A stretch of 64,000 nucleotides of DNA. It comes from Hortaea werneckii (lineage: Eukaryota; Ascomycota; Dothideomycetes; Mycosphaerellales; Teratosphaeriaceae). The stretch covers positions 434,001-498,000 of the forward strand of contig JBAOKB010000154.1 of assembly GCA_037044905.1 (NCBI GenBank), written 5' to 3'. A program made the translations under genes and the position numbers. Position 1 is the first letter of the stretch, and every line of letters starts with the position of its first letter. Positions 20,704 through 30,222 of this stretch are shown here, piece by piece. The notes under the pieces are model-generated. The model ran no database searches, had not been told where the DNA came from, and saw nothing but the letters and a program-made list of their open reading frames with translations.

Positions 20704-22287
20704 TCACTTCCTCCCAAACCCCAAGAACTTCTTCATCTTCGCCTCCACATCCCCACCACCACCACCTTTCTTCTTCCCGCCCTGCTTCTCCGCCTGAGCA
20801 GCCGCCTCATCCTCTCCCCGCACCTCCTTCCCACCTCCCGAAGACTGCTGACTCTCTGCTTGCTGCTGCAGCAAATCAACCTTCAAATCCGTCGCGCGCG
20901 ACCGATACTCCTCCCTCAGACTCGGTCCCTGTCTCGTCTGAGGACTAACGTCCTGGCCCCAAGCCAGCGTGACGAGGATTTTGCCTCGGAAACCCAGATC
21001 GCGCACGAGGCGGACAGAGGAGGAATCCGGGACGGTCTGCTGGCCCTTGGGGCCCAGGAAGCGGAGTTCGAAGGGCTCTGCATCGCCTGCGGCGAGCGTG
21101 CCGCGGACTTTGGCGTTGAGGTCTGCGCCGGTTTCGGAGGCGGCGCAGGTCGTTTCGATCATGCTTTGGTCCGGGTAGCGGACGCGGACTTGGACGGACT
21201 GGACGGTTGTGAGGCGGTCGCGTTTGGCGGTTTCTTGCTCTTCGAGCTCTTTGTCGGAGAGGAGGCGTTGGTTGCGCGTGTTGCGGGCGATGGCGGCTTG
21301 GTGGGCTTTGGCTTGGTCGATGCTGGGTTCGAAGCCGGTAGGGTCGTCGGCCATTTGTGCTGCTGCTGGCGTGCCCGATGATGGTGGGCGGTAGACTGAG
21401 ATGCCGTTGATGGTGTTTGAAGGTTGTTGTTGTAATGGTTCTGAACTTGGCTGGGCTGATGTCGCTGAGGATGAAGCGAGCACATCGTTCTCAACCACAG
21501 GTGCTGTTGGTCCTTCTGTCATCGGTACGTCCTCGTTAGGCTCCTTGCCTGCAGCACCTTCTACTGGCGCTGCCGCGTTTTCAGCATCTGCGTTCGGTAC
21601 AGAACGATCTGCGGGACCGTCGTTGGTTGGCGGTGCACTCGCCGCAGCACCTGCTGCTGGCTCTGCACTCTGCGCGCTCACAAAGTATTTCGATATTTCC
21701 TGCATGGCCTCCTCCAACGGCTGCCCACCGCGCTTGAAACTGAGTCTCATCAACACACTGCCGCTGTTCAATCCGACTTGCGCCAGAGTCTTCTGCAGAT
21801 CCTCAAAAGTCTCCAATGTCCTTCCCATGATCTGCAAGCAAGGTTGTTCATACATCATCCTCCCGGCTCCGCTTTCGCTGCTTGGTACGCCTCGTTGTGT
21901 GAGATTCAATCGTTGACCAGAACCTGCTACGCCGTCCTCATACTTTCTCAAGACCAGCCATAATGATGTCGTGCTCGGGAACTTGTCGCTCACTCTCCGC
22001 CCACCACCCTCGATGTTGTCCGGCAGCTGTAACGCCAAGTTGACCACACCAGTACTCCTACTTGCCTGCGTCAATTGCAGCTTCGCACCAGCAGTCAGAC
22101 CAGATAATCGAAATGGCTGTGAGAGATCGACGGTCTTGCCGTTCTGGGTCTTGAGCGTAAACTCCTCGGGTTTCAGCTTTTTGTTGCGACATGCCTGATC
22201 GAGAACCTCCTTGAGGGTCGTCGAAGGCGTCACCTTGATCTGCGTCCGCTTCAACGAGCTGTCGACTACAAACACATTGGAAGCCAT
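20704..22287 (-). CDS. TUG/Ubx4-like UBX-domain protein
   Basis: Single exon, 527 aa from the ATG at 22287 (the frame extends three codons further upstream but without an ATG). The N-terminus NVFVVDSSLKRTQIKV to about residue 75 is the TUG ubiquitin-like domain. A Pro/Ala-rich linker follows. A UBX domain lies about two thirds along, with TVQSVQVRVRYPDQS and FELRFLGPKGQ. The C-terminus is charged and Lys/Gly-rich. Proteins of this architecture (yeast Ubx4, mammalian ASPSCR1/TUG) bind the Cdc48/p97 ATPase as adaptors. No intron is needed. Confidence 0.88.
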   Translation of the reverse strand: MASNVFVVDSSLKRTQIKVTPSTTLKEVLDQACRNKKLKPEEFTLKTQNGKTVDLSQPFRLSGLTAGAKLQLTQASRSTGVVNLALQLPDNIEGGGRRVSDKFPSTTSLWLVLRKYEDGVAGSGQRLNLTQRGVPSSESGAGRMMYEQPCLQIMGRTLETFEDLQKTLAQVGLNSGSVLMRLSFKRGGQPLEEAMQEISKYFVSAQSAEPAAGAAASAPPTNDGPADRSVPNADAENAAAPVEGAAGKEPNEDVPMTEGPTAPVVENDVLASSSATSAQPSSEPLQQQPSNTINGISVYRPPSSGTPAAAQMADDPTGFEPSIDQAKAHQAAIARNTRNQRLLSDKELEEQETAKRDRLTTVQSVQVRVRYPDQSMIETTCAASETGADLNAKVRGTLAAGDAEPFELRFLGPKGQQTVPDSSSVRLVRDLGFRGKILVTLAWGQDVSPQTRQGPSLREEYRSRATDLKVDLLQQQAESQQSSGGGKEVRGEDEAAAQAEKQGGKKKGGGGGDVEAKMKKFLGFGRK

Positions 22288-22324
22288 CTTTGCCACCCAG
22301 TAAATGACTATTTAGATCGTAAGG

Positions 22325-22558
22325 TTATTGTTGCCCAGCAGGGCGACGTTGCTGTGCACGCTCTGTGCGCAGTCGCCTCCGTGCCTCCAACTGATCTTCT
22401 TCGCGAATCTGTCTTCTTGCTTCTTGCCAAAGGGCACCGAGATAACCAAACAGCTTTCTCGTATACGTGTAGACGATGGGAGCGGTGAAAAGGTAGGACA
22501 GCGAGACGACGAGGATGCGTTCGTGGCGGCTTAGTCTGAGGCCAGTCAGGTCGGACAT
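22325..22558 (-). CDS. Small single-pass membrane protein, unknown function
   Basis: 77-aa frame, ATG at 22558, TAA at 22325-22327. It has a polar N-terminus, one hydrophobic stretch (ILVVSLSYLFTAPIVYTY), then a strongly basic/acidic amphipathic tail (LWQEARRQIREEDQLEARRR). It lies only 37 bases upstream of the start of the TUG-like gene on the same strand, and 364 bases from the divergent thioredoxin gene. I do not recognise a family. The composition (basic helix after one membrane span) would suit a small organelle membrane protein, but that is a guess. The even amino-acid composition and good start make it more likely real than not. Confidence 0.55.
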   Translation of the reverse strand: MSDLTGLRLSRHERILVVSLSYLFTAPIVYTYTRKLFGYLGALWQEARRQIREEDQLEARRRLRTERAQQRRPAGQQ

Positions 22559-22922
22559 GGGGTCAGTTAGAATCGCCAGTCGATTGGGGGTTATGGTGTC
22601 ATTCTTTGGAGGTGAACGATTAGTCAGTTATTTCAAAGTGTGTAGCAGCGATACTGTTTGATGATGTGGTTGATTCGATGTGTTTCCCGCTGTGTCTGAG
22701 ATGTATGTGTAAGCTTCCCTGTGGTCGCTGCTTGGTGTCTGCCTGCCCCGCGAGCCCAAGAGCTACTGGACCCCGCTTCCGCTTCAGCAAGGGAAACCAA
22801 ATAACTTACGGTACTTTACTTTACTTTCTATCGATTACATACTCGTCAATCCTACACTCGCCACACTGGACGAGAACCCACCCCCCACCTTCTTCTCTCG
22901 CCTCCTCGCCGACGTCGCGAAA
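22559..22922. promoter_or_regulatory. Divergent promoter, 77-aa protein / thioredoxin-PITH gene
   Basis: 364-base spacer between two divergent starts. A pyrimidine-rich leader (from about 22850) precedes the ATG at 22923. No specific motif is assigned. Confidence 0.45.
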
Positions 22923-23926
22923 ATGTCCCAGACCGTCGCCATCACGTCCGCCCAGCACTTCACCCAAGTCCTCAACTCCTCCCGCATCGTCGTCACCGAC
23001 TTCTACGCCGACTGGTGTGGACCATGCAAGGCCGTCGCCCCCGTCTACGAGCAGCTCTCCTCCCAGCTGAGCAGACCCGGCAGCATCACCTTCACCAAAG
23101 TCAACACCGATATGCAGAAGGACATCGCCCAGTCATATAACATCACCGCCATGCCCACCTTCCTCATCTTCAAGGCCGGGAGGGAGACGAAAAGGATAAG
23201 AGGCGCGGATCCGAAGGCCCTCGACGCAGCCGTCAAGCAGCTGGCACAAGAGGCCGCTACAGCCGACGAAGGAGGAAGCGCCGTCGAAAGCAGTGCAGGC
23301 AGCGGCGCAACCTGGCTAGGTGCTGCGGCGCCACGCAACTACCCCGACATCACCGAACAAGTCGACCAGCTCGGGCTCGACTTCCTCAACCTCGACGGCG
23401 AGAAGGGCGACAAGAAGACACCCTTCCAACCCAGTAGACCGAGCGCCCTGGCCGACAAGAAGACCGTGGCGGGAGGTCCGCGCAACGACTGGATAGAAAG
23501 CGACACAGACGAGCAGCTCATGCTCTTCATCCCCTTCATGTGCACGCTGAAACTGCACTCGGTGCACATCACGAGCCTACCATCCGGCGACTCGGACTCC
23601 TCCGACGACGAAACGCCCATGCGACCGAAAACGCTCAAATTCTACACGAACCGGTCACACAACCTGGGGTTCGACGAGGCGGACGACATGCCAGCGACGC
23701 AGGAGATCGAGATCAAGCCGTCGGACTGGGATCCCAAGACGGGCACGGCCAAGGTGGAGCTCCGGTTCGTCAAGTTCCAGAACATCACGAGCGTGGTGAT
23801 TTTGTGGAGAGCGGCGACGGGGACGGGGAGAAGACGCGGATAGATCGGTTGCGGGTGTTTGGCGAGACGGGCGAGAAGCGGGCCATAGGGAAGCTCGAGA
23901 AGATTGGGGATGAGCCCGGCGAGTAA
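22923..23926 (+). CDS. Thioredoxin-like protein with PITH domain (Txl1/TXNL1), one frame break
   Basis: N-terminal thioredoxin domain (residues 1 to ~110) with the redox motif WCGPCK and the cis-Pro region NITAMPTFLIF. A C-terminal PITH (proteasome-interacting thioredoxin) domain starts after residue ~150, with IPFMCTLKLHSVHI and KTLKFYTNRSHNLGFDEAD. Members associate with the 26S proteasome in cytosol and nucleus. The frame is open to 23843, but the conserved end of the PITH domain is found in the next frame: after NITSVVI one T seems missing in the run at 23800-23803. The shifted frame then reads FVESGDGDGEKTRIDRL to a TAA at 23924-23926. A homopolymer miscall is the simplest explanation. 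If the loss were real, the last ~40 residues would be replaced. Confidence 0.88.
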
Positions 23927-24820
23927 GAGCCGTAGGGAGTTTTGTTAGAATGGGTGTGGTTCCTCTTTTGAGAGAGATGGAGAGAGGAGGGAAGCATCTG
24001 CTATAGAATGGGATTAAGCGGGGAAAGGATATGGATAGATACGCAAAGGTCTGATGCCATCCGGCCGTGCAAGTCACTTCCCTATCAGACATTGATTTAT
24101 GACAATTTCCCCATGACATTGAAAGCAAGCTCATAGAGCAGGTCGCTGATCATGCAGGGCACCGTAGCCACTTGACTTCTGAAGTGTCCAAACAACATAG
24201 ATGGATTGAGAAGTACGAAACAAAGATGTTATCGAAAACGATTGAATACTCTTTTATCGCGAGATAAAAAGAATGGAAAAACCCCTTCCTCTAAACTAAA
24301 TAGATACAACGAGCCGACCAGGGGAAAGGTGGGAAGAATTTCGTGCTCTTGTAACGTCCAGCGCCCAAACGAACAGATCTCCGCCCCCCTCCCTCCCCCA
24401 AAACAAGCCCTCCGCCTCCCTCATACTTTTACAAAGAAGGCCCCACGCGAAAACTTCTGAAGGAAAATAGTATTGTACAAGTTCAAAGCATGAAGAACGA
24501 AAATAGAAAAAGAAGACAACGAAAGCAAGCTTCCCCCTTGCGAGTTTCGCCTGAGCAAAGCAAAAGACTCCGCCTCCGATCCGGATGGCCTGTGTTCACC
24601 AGTCTCCGAAGAAACAGAGGGAGAGCCAAAAACGCCGTCTGACCCGGTCTTTTCGCTTTCCGGTCCCCTGTGCTCTTTTTGTGGCCGCCGCAGCCCGCCC
24701 TTCCCAGCATAATGCGTCATGTCGTTATAAAGAGAGATAAGAGAAGTCCTCCACGCACCGCATGGCGCGGAGACTCAACGCTGTCGCGCAAGGAGAAGAA
24801 GAAGAGGGAAAGGAGCGCGT
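23927..24820. other. Intergenic between convergent genes
   Basis: About 900 bases of 3' flanking sequence with several A-rich stretches. No gene-like frame, RNA gene or repeat stands out. Confidence 0.55.
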
Positions 24821-26629
24821 TTACTGCTGCTCTTCCCGCTTGCGCTTCTTCATGCCGCCCTTGCGGTCGGAGCTGTGGCTGGAGTCGCTGGCGCTCGCGT
24901 AGCCGACGGAGCTGGAGCTGCTGCTGCCGACTTGGGCGGTGACGTCGTAGAGCATGGAGCCGAGCTGGCTGGCATCAGGGCTGACGCTCTGCTGGGAGGC
25001 AGGCGGTGATGGGGTGTACTGCTGCTGCTCAGGCTTAGGGCGGATCAGGCTGCCGGCGTCTCCACCGTTCACTGCGTCCATGGGCGGGTGCATTTGCTGC
25101 TCACCGGGCTGGGCGAGCACGCCCATGACGACAGTGCCGGCACCGTGTGTACGCTGGTGCTGGCTGAGGTTGTCAGAGCGAGAGAACTTCTTGCCGCAGT
25201 CGGTGCACTCGAATGGCTTCTCGTGCGTGTGGAGAGAGCGGTAGTGGCGCTTGAGGTGCTCCTGACGACGGAAGCGGCGGCTGCAGAGGGTGCAGACGAA
25301 AGTCTTGGAGGGGTCGTCGGTGAGGGACTGCTTGCGGCCGCGACGAGAGACGTTGTTGCTCTGGGCGGGAGTAGAGGCGGCAGAGGCGGTGTGCTCTGGG
25401 GAGGCGCTGGTGGGTGCAGCCGAAGTCTGGGCAGTGGAAGCTTGCTGGGTGGAAGGGGTAGCAGAAGTGTTGTCGTCCATGTCCTTCTTCAGACTCCTCT
25501 TCTTCGGCTTCTGCATTGCTGCAGCGGAGTTCTCCGGGATGGAGAACTCGGAGGTCGACGGAGAGTAGCTCGCAGCGGCAGCGAGCTCGTCGTCGTCGCT
25601 GTAGCTGGACTCGCTGAAGAAGCCGTCGTCTTCAATCATGACAGGGGCCATGTCCAACCGCTGGCGCTTGTTGCCGTTGAACTGGATGTTCTCGTGGCCT
25701 GCGTGAGGCATCATGCCACTGAAGTCATCCTCGAGGTCGAAGTCGAAGGCAGGCTCGAAGGAAGGGAGGCCGCCGAAGTTGAGAAGCTCGTTAGGGGTAG
25801 CAATGGCCACATTGTCCTGTTCAGGGCGCTGAACTTCGGGGTGCTTGTCGCTAGAAGCGAGCGTCGGCATCGGCCCAAATTCGGCCGCCGCGTTGCCCAC
25901 CGTCAGATTTCGGGGATCGCAGACATCCTCCTCAGACGCGCACGACCTCGGAACGGGCGAAGGCGACGGCGACAGAGATGGGCATGAACCGGGTGCCAGG
26001 TTGTATGAAGCCTCGTTCTGCATGGCCGAAGCCGGGTGCAAAAAGACTGGAGTCATTGGTGGTGAGTTCGGGCGTGCCCAATCACCTGCAGCAAGCACCT
26101 CGGAGAAGACCTCCTCCTCGCAGCCCTCCTTCACAGCGGGGTAAATTGGCATGCTGGGCTTGTTGAAGAAAGCACCGTTGGCCGGCGTCGGCAGCATGTC
26201 AACGCTTGAAGGCGGGCTGCCATTGGAACTGACCGAGCTGAACGAGCCAGAAGCCGACATCGTGGGCGTGGCAGGCATGTACTGGCACTCAGTGTTGATG
26301 GGCATCAATGGCGGCATCTCTTGCTGCACCAAGATGGTGGGCTTGTGATGTTGCTCTCTTGGGGAGGCAGCGGGCGTCAGCATCGCCTGAGAAATGTAGG
26401 CAGGGGCTTGCTGGTAGACAGGAAGAGATCCTGCTGAGTGCGGACGGTGGTACATAGGCTGCTGGTATGGCATCATGTGCTCTGGCGTGGAAGGCACAAA
26501 AGGCATTGGAAGACCGTGTGGGTGTGGTGTGAAATGCCCGTGCTGTCTGTTCTCCGGTCGAGGATCTGGGTTGTAATAGAAGAAAGGCGACTGCCCCATG
26601 GGCGGTGTGGTGTGCTGGGCGTATTCCAT
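24821..26629 (-). CDS. Msn2/Msn4/Seb1-like C2H2 zinc-finger transcription factor
   Basis: Single exon, 602 aa. Two adjacent C2H2 fingers lie at about residues 441-495: FVCTLCSRRFRRQEHLKRH and FECTDCGKKFSRSDNLSQHQ, joined by a SLHTHEKP linker. The recognition helices RRQEHLKRH and RSDNLSQHQ are those of the yeast Msn2/4 and Trichoderma Seb1/Aspergillus MsnA class, which bind AGGGG stress elements and steer general stress responses. The long N-terminus is rich in Pro, Gln, Ser and His, with acidic patches (DDGFFSESSYSDDDE) likely serving activation. The Ser-rich tail ends KRKREEQQ. The factor would be nuclear under stress. Confidence 0.92.
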   Translation of the reverse strand: MEYAQHTTPPMGQSPFFYYNPDPRPENRQHGHFTPHPHGLPMPFVPSTPEHMMPYQQPMYHRPHSAGSLPVYQQAPAYISQAMLTPAASPREQHHKPTILVQQEMPPLMPINTECQYMPATPTMSASGSFSSVSSNGSPPSSVDMLPTPANGAFFNKPSMPIYPAVKEGCEEEVFSEVLAAGDWARPNSPPMTPVFLHPASAMQNEASYNLAPGSCPSLSPSPSPVPRSCASEEDVCDPRNLTVGNAAAEFGPMPTLASSDKHPEVQRPEQDNVAIATPNELLNFGGLPSFEPAFDFDLEDDFSGMMPHAGHENIQFNGNKRQRLDMAPVMIEDDGFFSESSYSDDDELAAAASYSPSTSEFSIPENSAAAMQKPKKRSLKKDMDDNTSATPSTQQASTAQTSAAPTSASPEHTASAASTPAQSNNVSRRGRKQSLTDDPSKTFVCTLCSRRFRRQEHLKRHYRSLHTHEKPFECTDCGKKFSRSDNLSQHQRTHGAGTVVMGVLAQPGEQQMHPPMDAVNGGDAGSLIRPKPEQQQYTPSPPASQQSVSPDASQLGSMLYDVTAQVGSSSSSSVGYASASDSSHSSDRKGGMKKRKREEQQ

Positions 26630-29600
26630 TGTTATCGTTAGGTCTGTTATAACGCTGTTAGCAAGCCTGATGCTATTGCAGCTGGTCTCCAGAGTGGACC
26701 GACCAGTTGTTATTCGTTTTCTTAACGCTTCAAACGGTCAACACATTCAGATGACGTCTCGCTTCGCGTTCTGATTAGGTCGGTAGATAGTAAGGTCGAG
26801 AGCAGTGTTGTGGACTGCGATGTTCGAGCTGGTGAAGGAATGACTGACGACAGACGGGACTGGGTCTCTGCTGTCTACTACTAAACAATGCTGGTGTGTG
26901 TTGGATTGGGACGTCCGGTTCGTCGATGAGAGAGAGTCAAACAAGAAAGCAAGAAAGCATTGGGCTCAAAGGAATGGCCGGTACTGATGAATGTCGAGCA
27001 CTGTACAGCTGCACAGATCGAATTAGTACCTGTGGGAACAAGAAGGAGACAAGAGATGACGATAGAAGAGTCGCAGAAGAGAACGATCAGAGTGATAAAC
27101 CCTGGGATAACGGCAGGAAAACGAGCGATGGGAATGAAGCGGGATAAAGGCGACGGCGGGCCAGTATAGGCCCAAGTAGCTCCGCCAGGCACAAAGTTTA
27201 GCGTCGTTATGATTCGAAGTAGCTTTTTGGGGAGAGTCGGGACGGAAGCTGGGTGGGCACTTAATGGGCGCTGCGACCACCTCGCGAGCCCCAGACCCGA
27301 CCACTCTCAGCCTTTCCGCCGATGCAGGTACACAGGCCCCGGGCATCGCGCTAACGCGCAACCTTTCCCACACCCGCCTTTTCTGCGGTGATTGGCAGAA
27401 GTCGATGCAGCAGGCTACGTGCGGTGCTGCGCCTCGTCGTGCGCACAAACACACGCCCGCGGGAATGTATGCGAGATCATTGGTATCTCGCGAGGGCACC
27501 ATCGCAGCGGCCGCTGTGCAACATGGCCACTCGCACCACCCGGCTGCCCGTGAAGCCTCTGATTTGTATAGTCGAGCCCGTAGATACCTAGGTAGATACT
27601 GGTAGTATCCTGGCCATCTCTGCTACGTGGTACACTCTCGTCCTGAGCCTGGCAACCCTTCTGAATCGCACATGAGAGTCAGCGACCCGCAGCTGCAACC
27701 CTGATACTACTGACTGACAGCGCCGGGACTCAGTAGGGTTCTTGGTATAATGCAAAACAACTCTGCTATGTCATTATTCCCACTAGTCAGACGGCCTGCA
27801 CTCGCTCGCCAGCCAGGATTGACGATGGTGTCGGTTTCGCGAGTTCCACCCGCCGCTCCAGCACGCCGGGTCACGCTGGCCGCGCACATGCAGTCGGCCG
27901 TGTGGCCTCGTTGATGATGTTCGTCCGCCGCCATGACCGCGGCAGAGCACCTCTCTGAGGCCATTCGGCCAGACACGTCCAGCGCCACCACTAGACCGTC
28001 GCGACTCGCATCCAACCGATGGCCTCTGCGGCACACCACATCTAGATCTTGCATCAAACCGTTTGATGGCCGCATAGTCGAAGCACACGCATGTTGTCAT
28101 CCTACTGCCAATAGTATTGGGACGGGTGTGAGAGCTGGTGCTGAGTACGCGCTCGCTCTGCAGAGACGCGCCGGCCGTGATCCAAATGCGAGACCTTCCT
28201 GCCTTGTCCCGACGATCAGGCTGATCAAAAGCAGCTACTCATGAACTTCGCAATTACGCTACAGAGACCTGCCGACTCAAGACGCGACTGTATGACAATT
28301 TGCTCGTCATGATGCTCAACGCGGTCTGGCAGCGTTCGACAACGGCAGATGTGATGAAACGCGGGAAACAAGTCGCTAACGCAGGTACCATCCTCTTCGT
28401 CGGGCCCGGGTGGGACCCTCATTCGCTGCCGATCTCGATGGCGATTGGTGGGCGGACGACATATACCCTTTCCATCGGGACGCTCCCCACGGCCGACTGT
28501 TTCACCATGTAACCTTGGTGAGTTTCTCGAAGTCCCCGCCGAGGCCCAAGAGCGACTTTCTGTTGTTGATTTTGAGACCCAGCTGAACGGACCTTCTCGA
28601 ACACTCACTAAACCGACCAGGCCCAGATATGAATGTCTTGCTTTGATTGTTGATGTGCCCAGGCATCGTCTCTGGCGTGGTAATGGGAACATGAAAAGCA
28701 ATCAGGCAAATGTGCTGTCCTGGCAGCTGTCTCCAGGCTGTCACTGAGCATATCTCGGCAAAATTTCATCACACTATCTTCCTTTGAGCGGGCTCGGCGG
28801 GGCGCCCAAGAATAGCAGCCAGTGGCCGTAGGCGCATAGAGCTTATGCAAGCCTACTGCCAACGTGTCGCTTGAACTGGCAAGTGGAAAAATTCCCACCT
28901 TGGGAGTCTGGTTGCGTACGTCACACGTGCAGCCAGTATGCAGACGACTACTGCAGGAACACCACGCTGCTGCAATAGCCTGCCGATGTCATGTTTGGGC
29001 ATGCATATTATGTTTCAGGACGCTTAGTGCAGACATATACTCTGTACTTGAGCTGCCTTATGATAACAGTCTCTCTATCACCCCAAACAGCTGCAATAGT
29101 ACAGCCTCCGCGGGGCTTTCAGAGGGGACTTTGTTCTCGATCCTCACCAAGAGGACATCTGTGCTTATCGGTGAGCGTTTTATCAAGTGGCGACTGCATT
29201 GGTGTCCTCCCACCAAATCCTACGCCTACTCGCCCTCCAAGGGACCAACGACAATGCCGGCACATCGGCAAGTCTACCTAGTGTGAGACCCCGTCCACCC
29301 GGCCTTGCTGTCTCAATGTCATGTCCAAGCTACTTCCACGCTCCTCCACTTACACGACTCCCCACGGGCCATGCACCACCCTCCAGGCTCCGAGGCACAC
29401 GAGGAGGCCGCCGCTGGCCGGCGTTGGGCCATCGGGGAAGGGTCCCGTAGGCCCGCTTGCCTTCTTCACAGCGATTCATCACGCCCGTTAATGATCACCG
29501 GCTAACGAAATTGGGATGAGCCGTGTCTTCTGGAAGTCTGCCATGATTTACGATCTTCGAGCTTCTGAAGGCCCTCGTAGGCGAACCTCTCGCATGTGAA

Positions 29601-30222
29601 GGCGGGCTTATTTCGCTAATAACGTCAATCGTGGTGATCAGGGTCTGTTCGGATGGGCAGCACAGGCAGTCGTATCTGCCGTCGCTTTTCTCAATTTCTT
29701 GTAATTACTGGACGTGTGAGACAGTGAAAGGGTCCAGTGTGATGTGACTGTCACATCGGCAAGTGGTCCTCCAGAGTCCTGCGTGCTGCCGAGAGTCCTT
29801 CGCAAAAACCTAGTACACCTGCATGCAATTCAACGTATAGTGAGGATTTTGCTGGCTGGGCAGATGGATTTGAATATGTGAACGAGATATCAGTGTAGAA
29901 GGGCCAGCTCCCGCTGCCCCATCGTTTCCGTGCGTCATAATAACTGGCGTGCAGGCTGCAGCCTTGCCCACTCCACAGAACAACGGACATGGATCCCCCA
30001 AGAACTGTAGCGAGTACACAGAACCTACTATAGGTCCATGTGGTTGATAGTATCACAGAAGCGCGATAGACCGCGGACCTCGATCTATCAACGGCTTTTC
30101 TTCTTCTCCGCTGATTCGAACATCATACTTAAGATGGGCTATAACACAAGCTGCCGTGAATCTACGTCCCGAGAACCCCTCGTTTCAGCCCTCCGAGCCT
30201 GAAGATGTGCCCTCGTCGTGCA
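26630..30222. other. 3.6 kb without recognisable genes upstream of the Msn2-like gene
   Basis: Open frames of 60-160 codons occur on both strands, but none shows a domain, a signal peptide or intron-linked partners, and they overlap each other antisense. The first 0.5-1 kb next to 26629 may be the promoter and long leader of the Msn2-like regulator. The rest may hold non-coding RNA or decayed sequence. I see no transposon terminal repeats or strong AT bias. Confidence 0.5.

Noticed and set aside
25088..25987. 299-codon plus-strand frame
   Set aside because: Antisense shadow of the Msn2/Seb1-like zinc-finger gene.
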